A stretch of 64,000 nt of DNA. It comes from Theristus sp. LFF4_11 (Eukaryota > Nematoda > Chromadorea > Monhysterida > Xyalidae). The first letter of the stretch is position 1. Each line of letters begins with the position of its first letter. The stretch is from contig JASANC010002604.1 in the NCBI GenBank assembly GCA_030248135.1, forward strand, positions 25,980 through 89,979. Reading direction: 5' to 3'. Made by a program: the position numbers and the translations under genes. The notes under the pieces are model-generated. The model made no database searches and was not told where the DNA came from. It saw only the letters and a list, made by a program, of their open reading frames with translations. Of the stretch, positions 27,056 through 38,100 are shown one piece after another.

Positions 27056-27780
27056 CTATCGCGGCCCAAGAGATCGCGGCCTGAAGGATCGCGGCCTGGA
27101 CGATCGCGGCCTGAACGATCGTGGCCTGGGACGATCGCGGCCTGGGACGATCTCGGCCTGGGACAATCGCGGCCTGGGACGATTGCGGCCTGGGACGATC
27201 ACGGCCTGGGACGATTGCGGCCTGCGCCGATCACGGCCTGGGACGATCGCGGGCTGGGACGATTGCGGCCTGGGACGATCACGGCCTGGGACGATCGCGG
27301 CCTGGGACGATTGCGGCGTGGGACGATCACGGCCTGGGACGATCGCGGCCTGGGACGATTGCGGCCTGGGACAATCGCGGCCTGGGACGATTGCGGCGTG
27401 GGACGATCGCGGCCTGGGACGATCACGGCCTAGGAGATCGCGGCCTGGGACGATTGCGGCCTGGGACAATCACGGCCTGGGACGATCACGGCCTGGGACG
27501 ATTGCGGCCTGGGACGATCACGGCCTGGGACAATCGCGGGCTGGGAGATCGCGGCCTGGGACGATTGCGGCCTGGGACAATCACGGCCTGGGACGATCAC
27601 GGCCTGGGAAGATTGCGGCCTGGGACGATCGCGGCCTGGGACGATTGCGGCGTGGGACGATCGCGGCCTGGGACGATTACGGCCTGGAAGATCGCGGCCT
27701 GGGACGAATGCGGCCTGGGACAATCACGGCCTGGGACGATCACGGCCTGGGACGATTGCGGCCTGGGACGATCGCGGCCC
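27056..27780. repeat. 16-bp minisatellite, about 45 units
   Basis: Tandem units of the form GGGACGATYGCGGCCT, with frequent C/T exchange at one position, A/G exchange at another, and occasional unit shortening. Because 16 is not a multiple of three, every frame reads through three units as a 16-residue repeat. Stops are absent from several frames on both strands, which gives long but meaningless ORFs. Decayed units (GGCCCTAC, GGCCTAAC) continue to about 27895. Confidence 0.9.
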
Positions 27781-27915
27781 ACAAAGTTTTCATGCGTTGT
27801 CACCTTTCCAAATGGCCTGGCAATTTAGGCGCTCTTCACTAACGCGTGGCCCAAGACAAAATAAATGGCCCTACACAAAATGAATGGCCTAACGATTTGT
27901 ATACAGTTTCATAAG

Positions 27916-28574
27916 CAGTACCGAAGACGAGGTGGGGTGGGGGGGGGGGGTACACCCCCCCAGAGCACCCGAGACCTCCGCGTGGGGGGGGGGTGGGGGG
28001 GGTAACGCGACACCCACCCCCAAAACCTGACACTGGACCATCCACACCCCCCCCCTCGAAATTTGCTAGACGATTTTCGTATGGTGCCGCGGGGGGGGGG
28101 GTGCCGACCAAAAAGTGAGGGGGGGTCCAACCTATGGTAACGTGGGACCCCCCATGGGGGTCCCATTGGGGGGTGCATTTTTTCAAAATTTTCTGTGGGG
28201 GTCCACCCCCCCACCCCCCATGAAATTTTTTCGCTTAAATTTTAAAGGAAAAACGCTAAATTTTGCTGCAAAATCGTTGAAATTACAATGAAGATGGTCA
28301 AGTTATCATATATTCAGCTTATATTATGGACTTTATAGACAAAAAATCATGGTTTTCGAAAAAAATTTTAGGGTGTACGGAAAATTTTGGGGGGGTGTCT
28401 CCGCCAGACAAAATTTCATGGGGGGTGTGGGGGGGGGGTGTCGGCCAAATTTTCGAGGGGGGGTCCGATGGGGGGGTGCCCGGTTTTAGGGGGGGGTGGC
28501 ACGGTGCCCCCCACCCGACGGTCTCTGGTGCTCTGGGGGGTGTACCCCCCCACCCCCCCTCGCCCACGGTACTG
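27916..28574. mobile_element. Element P, copy 3, chimeric flanks
   Basis: CAGTACCGAAGACGAGG to CCCACGGTACTG with poly-G/C inside, but the flanking 8-mers differ (TTCATAAG and TTTGGGGG). Its left flank is shared with the copy at 60004 and its right flank with the interior of element G, so this is a recombined or rearranged copy. Confidence 0.65.
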
Positions 28575-29133
28575 TTTGGGGGGGCGGTCAAAATTTTGAA
28601 ATTTGATAGACAGATAGCTAAAACGCTAAAAAGCTACAAAAACAGCAAAATAATGCTAAAAATACCCTAAACATTAAGTATAAACGCGTATTTTACCTCA
28701 AATTAGCGAAATTTTCAAGAATTACGAGCAAAAATGGTCAATTTTGGTAAAAAATTGACTCATTTTATGTCTTCGAAGCAGGGGTCGAGATGGGGGGGGG
28801 GGGGGGTGGGGGGGGGTACACTATCGTAATGCATCATTATTAAAAGTAGCTGCATCTGCAGTTCCGGTGCTCCTCCTCCAAAACACAGGAAAGAAAAAAA
28901 TGCAAAAACTAAATTGATCATTTTCACCTTATCAAAAAGGCTTGGCTTAGGATTAGGATTAGGTTAAGGATTAGGAACCTACAACGACTCATTGCAAGCA
29001 ACCTCTGATCAGAAATCAAAAAAATCACTTTTAAGTATGTATACAAATCTGAGCCGAGGGGTTGGGGGGTAGGGTTGTTAAACAAAAATCAAAAAAAAAT
29101 TTTTTAAAAAAAAGTGATTAAAAAAAACAAAAA

Positions 29134-29201
29134 CAGTACCGTGGGCGAGGGGGGGGGTGGGGTGGGGGGGGGGTACACCCCCCCAGAGCACCAGAGACCG
29201 T

Positions 29202-29235
<34 letters not shown>

Positions 29236-29698
29236 CGTGCCACCCCCCCTAAAACCGGGCACCCCCCCCCCATCGGACCCCCCCCCTCGAAAATTTGGCC
29301 GACACCCCCCCACACCCCCCATGAAATTTTGTCTGGCGGAGACCCCCCCCCCCCCCCCCAAAATTTTCCGTACACCCTAAAATTTTTTTCGAAAATCATG
29401 ATTTTTTGTCCATAAAGTCCATAATATAAGCTGAATATATGATAACTTGACCATCTTCATTATAATTTCAACGATTTTGCAGCAAAATTTAAGCGAAAAA
29501 TTATCATGGGGGGTGGGGGGGGGGGTGGACCCCCCCCCCCCACATAAAATTTTGAAAAAATGCACCCCCCCCCCATGGGACCCCCATGGGGGTCCCACGT
29601 TACCATAGGTTGGACCCCCCCCCTCACTTTTTGGTCGGCACCCCCCCCCCCCGGCACCATACCCCCCCTTCGAAAATTGTTTTGGGCCCACGGTACTG
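29134..29698. mobile_element. Element P, copy 2
   Basis: CAGTACCGTGGGCGAGG to GCCCACGGTACTG, flanked by AACAAAAA on both sides (29126-29133, 29699-29706). The unoccupied version of the target is visible in inverted orientation near 31.39-31.41 kb. It contains an uninterrupted G run of about 30 near 29203. Confidence 0.85.
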
Positions 29699-29925
29699 AA
29701 CAAAAATGCCGATTTTTTTTTAATTCGAAAAATTTTTCTCTAATATGCTCTGAAAACCTCAATTTTGGCACAATTTTTCGAAAGTTCAACAAAAAATTTC
29801 TTTGATATTACCTCGTAAAACCTTTAGCAGTCGATTTTGGACCGTTTTACCGACTGATTTCAGGCTTATACAACATCTGCGATGAAGTTTTTGAGCGTCC
29901 CAAAGGTTGGCTTACCATTTCCGAT

Positions 29926-30148
29926 CAGTACCGAAGACGAGGGGGGGTGGGGGGTACACCCCCCCAGAGCACCCGTGGACCCCCCACAGAAAATTTTGAA
30001 AAAATGCACCCCCCCCCCCCATGGGACCCCCCTGGGGGGGGTCCCACGTTACCATAGGTTGGACCCCCCCCCTCACTTTTTGGTCGGGACCCCCCCCCCC
30101 CACGGTACCATACCCCCCCTCGAAATTTTTTTTGGGCCCACGGTACTG
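29926..30148. mobile_element. Element P, copy 4, short
   Basis: CAGTACCGAAGACGAGG to GGGCCCACGGTACTG, only 223 bp, mostly C/G runs. The flanks do not match, so one side has been rearranged. Confidence 0.65.
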
Positions 30149-30581
30149 GTCCTGTCCCCAAATCTCCCCAAATCCGCGTGCCTCCGTGTTCCGTGGTTTT
30201 GTTAAAGGTGCGCAGCGTGTTGTGTCATAGTTGTTCTAGGGGGGGGCCTGGGGGGGGGGGGCGGCCCCCCCCCAAAAAATTTTCGAATCTATCTCTATCA
30301 GACAGGTTTTTTCGGCTCAGCTATTATCTATCTAAAAAAATTTCTCAGCCAGCTATCTATCTGAAAATTTTTGTCTTCAAAGACATAAAATGAGCCAATT
30401 TTTGACCAAAATTGACTATTTTTGCTCGTAATTATTGAAAATTTCGCTAATTTTAGGTAAAATACGCGTGTATACTTGATTTTTAGTGTATTTTTAGCAT
30501 TATTTTGCTGTTTTTATAGCTTTTTAGCATTTTAGCTATCTATCTATCAAATTTCAAAATTTTGACCGGCCCCCCCCCAAA

Positions 30582-31862
30582 CAGTAGCGAAAGTGCGGGG
30601 GGGGTGGGGGGGTCCCCACCCCCCCCCTCAGCCGAAAATCCTGCCCGTGCACGGGCAGATACCCGTGTACCCCCCCTCCCCCCCTTTACCTCGACACGGG
30701 TACTAGACTCCCCCCCACCCAGGGTTGTTAAAAAAAACAAAAATCGTCATTTTTGTTTTTTTTTTTTAAAAAAAAAATTTTTTTTTTAAAAAAAAAATTT
30801 CAAAAATCAAAGTTGTGCTAAATCAATCAGGGAGTCCGAAGAACCACATATGATATGCATGCGCCTCCCGAATGACTCCCGTATGGCGGAACTTTGCAGA
30901 TTTTGTTTTGGTGACCTCAATTACCCCTTTTCCAAACCGTCACCATGCCTCTTCTTGTGTTTTGACCTCCAAAACGTCACTAATTGTCCCCAGCTAAGCT
31001 AATGCTAAAGTGAAGACAAACATACCGCCTTGAAATTCGATCAATTCTTCTGATGGTGTCGCGACGACACGACACGAAGCAGCAACCAGACAACGTAGCG
31101 CTTGCAAACGGAGCAGCGAGCACAATCGGACGCTCTGCGAGGCGAATCGTCACCTTATCTGCATCGGAAATGGTAGGCTAAGCTTTGGGACGCTCAAAAA
31201 CTTCATCGCAGATGTTGTCGAAGCCTAAAATCAGTCGGTAAAACGGCCCAAAATCGACTGCTAAAGGTTTTACGAGGTATAATCAAAGAAAATTTTTGTT
31301 GAATTTTTTCGAAAAATTGTGCCAAAATTGAGGTTTTCAGAGCATATTAGAGGAAAATTTTTCGAATTTTTTTTTAAAAAAAAAAATCGGCATTTTTGTT
31401 TTTTTTTAATCACTTTTTTTAAAAAAAAAAAATTTTCATTTTTGTTTAACAACCCTACCCCCCACCCCCCTCCGCGAGAAAACACGGGATCGCACCCCCC
31501 CCTCACGGTGGTCAATCTCATCTCAATTTTTTCCAAAAATACCGTAATTTTTGCATTTTTCTTGACGTTTGTGTCTGTCCCTGCATAGATTTTGTTGTTT
31601 CTGACCAAACAAGCAGCTTGTTTGCACAAAATATTCCGTATTTTACAAGAATTTCTGTGTTTTTCTAAGGCAAAAATTTGGTATTACCCGTGCGATCCCG
31701 TGCACCCCCCCCTCACGAAATTTTTCTGCCAGCGCACCCCCCCCTCAGGAAAATTTGCTGCCCGTGCACCCCCCCCCTCACCGAGAAGGCACCTGACCCC
31801 CCCCCTCTAAAAATTGGCAAACACCCCCCCCCCCCTCACCCGAGGTCCCGCTTTCGCTACTG
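30582..31862. mobile_element. hAT-like element H inside G copy 2
   Basis: CAGTAGCGAAAGTGCGGG to CGCTTTCGCTACTG, flanked by CCCCCAAA (30574-30581 and 31863-31870). G copy 1 keeps the empty site. A rearranged copy is at 60417-61650. Confidence 0.85.
30721..31456. mobile_element. Element I inside H
   Basis: AGGGTTGTTAAA to TTTAACAACCCT in a poly-C context (CCCCCACC-type flanks). The H copy at 61.26 kb lacks it. A relative begins near 29072 and is itself split by element P copy 2. Confidence 0.7.
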
Positions 31863-32162
31863 CCCCCAAAGTCACATGCCCCCCCCCCCAAAATTTTCCA
31901 GCTATCTATCTGGAAAATTTGCTCCAGCTATCTATATCGGCCTTCCCCCAACCCCTCGGCTCTGGAACAACTATGTGTTGTGTGCATATAAAATATAGGT
32001 CACTTTAGCTGCACGCAGCCTCCGTGTTGCCTCCGTGGTTTGGTTTTGTTAAGCGTGCAGCCTCCGTGTTCCGTGTTGCCTCCGTGGTTTTGTTAAAGGT
32101 CCAAATCTTTTTGTTTTTTTATTTATTTTTTGTTTGCTTTTGTGTAGCAAAAGCAACCCGAA

Positions 32163-35100
32163 ATGGGAGTCGAATTCGATAAGCCGCGATCACGATCAAA
32201 AACTAAGAAAAAGAGCGAATTGGCGTCGTCGCATCTGGAAACGTTGAGAAACCTGGAACGCAGTGATCCTGAGTTTTTCAACTTTCTCCAAGCAGAAGAC
32301 GCCGAGCTGTTTGATTTTGATTTGTCATCCGGATCAGATGAAGAAACGAGCACAAAACTGAGAAGACAGAGAACACCGGTGGAGGACAGGCCAAATGACG
32401 TTGACGCTCACGTTCATGATCACCACAGCGGCAGTTGTGAGAGCGAGGAGAGTTCAGAAAACGAGCATGAAGAAGCCGAACACAGAAAGAAGAACACTGC
32501 CGCAACGTTCGTTGATGGTAACGATCAGCAGCGCCGCCAGCTGGAGCTGGACACGGCGGCGAGCAGAAAAGACAAGCGACAAAAAGTGTTGGATGCAGGC
32601 ACCGTGAGGAAGTGGGCAAAAATCATTCACGTTCGTTCTTGGGACGATTGCGGCGCAAGTTGTGTTGAGTTGATTTTCTGTGATTTGCATTGGTGTTTCC
32701 GTTTGTTTGCAGGATTGTGCAAGTGTGAAAGTGATTAGTGATCTGGTTGATGGGTTTGGCGTTGCGGTGCGTCGCATTGCGGGCGGCGACGGTGACACGA
32801 CGGTGCAGTCGCGCGGACCAACTTTCGCCATTAAATCCTCGAAAGGTATCGTTTATTGGTGTTTAACGTTTGGGTACTCCTTCAAAATCTGTGCGTCCGC
32901 TTGAAACGAAAACGAACAGCGCGCTGATTGATCGCTCAAGTGAATGTTCACTCGTTTTGCTGAGAAACTGCGTGTGTGTGTGTTTAATGAGATTTGAATT
33001 TTCAAAGATGCTCATTTTTTGTTCAACATTGACTTGTTACTGTCGACGTTTTTGTTTTCTTTGCACCCATTTTCGTTCTCACACGCTGTATGAGTATTTC
33101 ATCTGACAGTCCTTGTGTTTTACTTTTTTATCTGCCACAATCTGAACTAATATTTTCTCGTGTTCATGTTCTTCGGAACTTTTTTTTTGCGGATTTGTTT
33201 CAGTGGTGAATGAGGTGGTTCGCGTGTGCTTCTGTGAGTTTGCTCGCACGCTTGTACAGCGCGTACATCCGTTCGTTTGCACGAAGCCAGTGTACGAGCA
33301 CGACAACACGCACCGAAAATCGGCTGCCGCTAATACAGACAAGCAAACAAATCGGCGGCGGCAGACAGCGCGTCTGAGGAAATGGAAACTGTACCGGCTG
33401 CACGTTCGCAACTATTTGACCCATCTGCTCAAGGTGCGTCACTTAGCACGTTTTTCGAATGCCGATCACGCACTGTATGGCTAGCGAAAAACTCAAATCC
33501 ACTGAAAGAACGGGTGCCAGTTTTTTATTATGCCAGTACAAAAATTATCTAAATAAACTATAGTTTTGAAATTTCCCCGAAATAATGATTGACCATTGCG
33601 AAGAAGAAACACAAAATAAAAGAGAAATTCACACTGAACTAACGTCCCGGCTGCAGGGTGCAGCGAATCAGATCAGTGAATAAAAATAAACATTTCTGGT
33701 CTCGAAGGAGGTAACGCATGAAGCGTTGTGAGCATTTCAGCTGTTGCCTGCGTTGTGTGATGGAGACGTGTTGCTCGCCACGTTGCGACATGTCAGTGCC
33801 GTCAGTGTGTTTGTTGTGTTGTTCCCGAAGTTGACGGTGAATTTTCTCAAGGTTTGTTATTTAATCGTGCATTTTCAGTTGCGTCAAGTGGATTTTCGCT
33901 GCGGTTGGGTGGTCATTTTGTACGGACTTTTTTTTATTCCAGCAGACCGGTTCAGGTTTGTTTGTGTTTCAGGCGCTGGTTCGCGTTTGGAGCACCGCTG
34001 AGCAGCAACAATGCCGCATTCAGGCGTTTCTCTGCATCACGCGCTTCATCTCGCACAAAGTTGACTTGTGCACGAACGCAATCAAGGTTCGTGTTTGTTT
34101 CAGACCTGGCACTTCGTTTCGCAGAATGCAGGCTAGGTTTTTTTTTTTCAAAAAGTCGGTTCTGCAATTTGCAGAAATTTCGTAAAAAATTTCTGCAAAT
34201 AAAATTTGGTTTCTGCAAATTTCAAAAAACATGACGAAAATGGTTTTTGTGCTTGTTTAATGTCATTTTTTTCGTTCTGAGCATCATTTCTTAACGATGC
34301 TCAGAATTGCAATTGCCAATTGCATCGTCTTACCGCAAATTTTTCAAAAATTCAGAAAAAAACACCAAAACCAAACCAGATTGCCAAACCGAACAAATCA
34401 CCAATCATTCGTTTCAAATCATTCAACCTAACAACAACACAATATCAAATGAAAACCCTCATAGCTCAAATTCCGCAATCAAAGCGATGGCTTCGGTCGG
34501 TTCGACGTTCTCAAAGGTGCAGTTCACTTTGTTCGGTTTGATTTTGTATCGCCTCTTTGTTTTCATCCCCAGATACTGCATGCTTGCCTGCAGTTATACT
34601 CGGACCAGGGAACTGAATTCGTTCGCATTTGAATCGTTTCCATTCATCAGCGATACTGCCCTTGCCCGGCAAAATTGATGAATAAAACTGGTGCAGATAC
34701 AGCAGATCGGCATTTCCGTACACCAGCAGCTGTTCAGATCCATCTATCTTAGACGGCAGAATATTTTGGCAGCCTTGAGAACGTTGTGCGTGTCTTCGAA
34801 TTGATTGCTGAGATTCTCGACAAGCTCGACGACAAACTTGCGCACCGTACCTCCGCCAATGTCTTATTTTTGTATCTTCTGTTGTGTGGATGATGGATCA
34901 CTTCATTCTAATTCCAAACAGAAAGCCTAACAGCAAACAATAATTGAATCAATAATGATCAACAAACAATAATAATAATTGAATTTCTGTTTTATTTTTC
35001 GAATTTGAAATACTCCGATTTTCTTCACGAAGGCAAAACAAAACGCCAATCATTGCGCTACAGCAACCGCCGAAACAGCTGTTTTTGACAAAAAAACTAT

Positions 35101-38100
35101 TTGAAATTTCTTCCATGATGGCGTGAAACCTCAGTTAAGCGCTGAGCACAAAATGAATATTGCAGAACCAAAGTTTGTATGCAAATCTGTTTCTGCAATT
35201 TGCAGAAATCTACTAAAAAATTTCTGCAAACGGTCCAAAATTTCTGCAAAAAAACCGACGTTTTTCTGCAAAAAAAACCAGAATGCAGGCCACCTGAAAG
35301 AGAAAGTACGCGGTCGGAGGTGCGAGAAGATTTATCCAGCCGCAAATGAGGCGTTTGATTTCGGACAAACCCGATTCGTTTTCTTCGTTTGAAGTGAGCA
35401 TGGCACGAAAAAACGGTTTTTTCGCTTAAAAACCGGTTTTGCTTGCGGTTTAAACGGACCACAACTAAAACGTCTTTCATTCAGCTTGTATTCTTTTATT
35501 TCTAGCTGATGTACTTGTCGTATGTTCGCAACTGCAAACTGATCACAGCAGACACGCTGCCGGCCGTCAACTTCATGCAGGTATGACCTATTTTTTTAAA
35601 CGTGTCCCACTGAAATGACGTCATGTGCCGTCATACATGCGCTTGCCGTTTACAGCAAACCAGACAATCCGTTTAGCCGATTTCTTCCCGTAAACAAATG
35701 GTGAATGTCGAATCAGTCACACACCAAACTGACATTTTAGTGCCTGTACTTTGACAAACGGGTGTTTTTAAAGCAAATGACGTCATTTTAGTCCGGACAC
35801 GTTTAAATAAATCCACAGTACATGTGTAACAGTGTTTGTATTAACAACATCATGCTGGAGCTTTGAATGCAGTTAGCTGCGAATATCTGCTTGAAATCAA
35901 CGTTTTTCATTGTATTTTGTAACTTTTTGTAACGAACAAACTTTGATGCTGATACTCTAGCCCGAACTTTTTTAGTTATGCCGTGATGATACACCTGGTG
36001 GTAATGTGTGTACAACTATACTGCGGAATAGGGGTGGTAAAAAACGGTTTTTTTCAAATCCATGTATATAAAACGGTTTTTTATACCGCGTCCGGTTCTT
36101 TATACCCGGTTTTTTTACCGACCCAGTATTTGAAGAATCTTGTGATTGCGACAATTTCTGGTACTCTGATTTTACGCAAACCGCTGAATAATGAGTAAAA
36201 GACCACAATTCTAGCCAGAAACTGTATGTGTTTCAATGGAAACGTATTCCAATCTTGATTTTATTTGAATCGGTGGCGCTTAGAGAGAATGCAGCATCAG
36301 AAAAATTATCAGATGCGAGTTTAAAACAAAAAAACTAACGCAAGACAGATTGATATTTGAAACAGCAAGGAATGTGATACATGCAAATCAATTGAACTGA
36401 CACGATCGAGAGATATGTAACTGCACAACAATTTCACCGCGTTTCTAAATAAAAGATCACCGAAAGACAAAAAGAATCACGAACCCGCACAGACGAAAGA
36501 AGTGAACCAAGAACAAAATTGAAAGAGCAAAAAAATCAGATGGAGATTCGGGTCACTATCACCAGTACAACAGCACGACGACATCACCAACAAAACTTTG
36601 AGCAATTTCCGAGTTCAAAGACACAAAATTTCAGGAAATTTGACTGAATAAATATTAGCCATTCACCCGATTTTTGTCTATTCATCATCATCATCATGAG
36701 TATCATCAATGCAGCCGTCACCATCATCATCAGTGAAGTCGTCATCAGAGCTGTCCACACAATTTGCCGATGCAAGCGCAGCAATGTTCTCAGTGGCAGC
36801 AGCTGACGCTGCCGACGGGGACTGCGAATCCGTGCTGTCGCAGTTTGACAGCAACGATTCCGTGCTGTTGCCAGCAACACTTGACACGGGTCTCAGGGTG
36901 CTTTATTTATACCAAGAGCGTGAATTGTGTTCTCCGGTACATCAAGTTATGAAGTGGCGAAAATGAAAATTGAAATGGATATGCAGAATACAGCGCATTT
37001 TGAGTGATTTCAAAAATTGAAATTTGGGTCCTTCGGCGGTATAAAAAACCGGAAAAAAACCAAAATTTACGCGGTAAAATATCGGTAATTTATTTAGGCC
37101 ATTTTTTGGCGCTGGTATAAAAAACCGTTTTTTATACCGTTTTTTATACCGAAAAAAACCGTTTTTTATACCGACCCACCCCTACTGCGGAATACAGACT
37201 GAAGTCATTTGGCACTCTTTGCTACACAAAAATAGTCACATTTTTTAAAAGACGGCATTTCCCCGTTTTCACTTCGACATTTTTTTGAAAGGTTTCTGTT
37301 TTTTAACCATTGCTAACTCTGACATTTCAGGCGTGTTTTGCTGAGCTTGTTGTTTCTCACGCGTCTTTGGCGTATCCGTTTGTGTTTGTGTATATGCGTC
37401 AGTTGGCCATTCACATTCGCAATGCTTTGATCTGTTACAAAAAAGTGAGTTTCTTTTTCTAACTTCTGTTATTGGTAAACGTATCATATGTTTCTTTTTT
37501 GACTGAATTAAAACTGGTTTTAACATGGTGTTTGTGTCAGTGTCTCGGAATAGAGACTTATAAAAGTTAAACTCAGCTCCAAAGCTGCGCGCATGCTATT
37601 TAATTGAAATGACTCAACCAGTGGATTGCCTGATTTTCGAGGTGATGTCTGTGTTTGCCTCTGTTTTCCCTTGACCATCAGGTGATTTTTCAGTCAATAT
37701 GCACGCAGCTTCGGAACGGAGCGAACCAAAAGACAAGAAGGCAATATATTTTAGGAGCTACTGGCGGCCGTCTACAACTGGCAGTTTGTGCAATGCTGCC
37801 ACCTGTGGTGTCGTGTGTTGCACGTGTGTTGTGTTCGCTACAAAAGCGCCACCTCCAACAAACAGCACGCGACACAACTCGAGCCAATCGTTGAGCTTGT
37901 CTATCCCATGGTGCAGCTGCTGTTTGCAACGGCCAGGTGACTCAGAGACTCGATGCAATGCAAACGTTTCCAGAGCGGTTCTATTCGTATTTGCCTTTTT
38001 ATATCTAGATATATTGTTTTCACCAACTCAGATCTCAAATGTTTAGTATTATCTTTTCGTGCGAAGGTTTCGCGCCCGAACGTAATTCGAATATAATACA

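Larger units (their letters stand above)
30226..31975. mobile_element. hAT-like element G, copy 2, with inserts
   Basis: CATAGTTGTTCTAG to CTGGAACAACTATG, flanked by TGTTGTGT at 30218-30225 and 31976-31983. It is homologous to copy 1 at 20 kb except for the inserted element H. Confidence 0.87.

Noticed and set aside
27056..27780. CRISPR-like array
   Set aside because: The units are directly adjacent without unique spacers, and the DNA is animal nuclear.
27033..27842. 269-codon and other long ORFs over the minisatellite
   Set aside because: They are a by-product of a 16-bp repeat that lacks stops. Open frames exist on both strands and in several frames, with no start context or homology.
36678..36887. 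Asp/Ser-rich ORF as a hAT transposase remnant
   Set aside because: The sequence is simple GAT/CAT repeat coding. No zinc finger, catalytic or dimerisation motif is visible.
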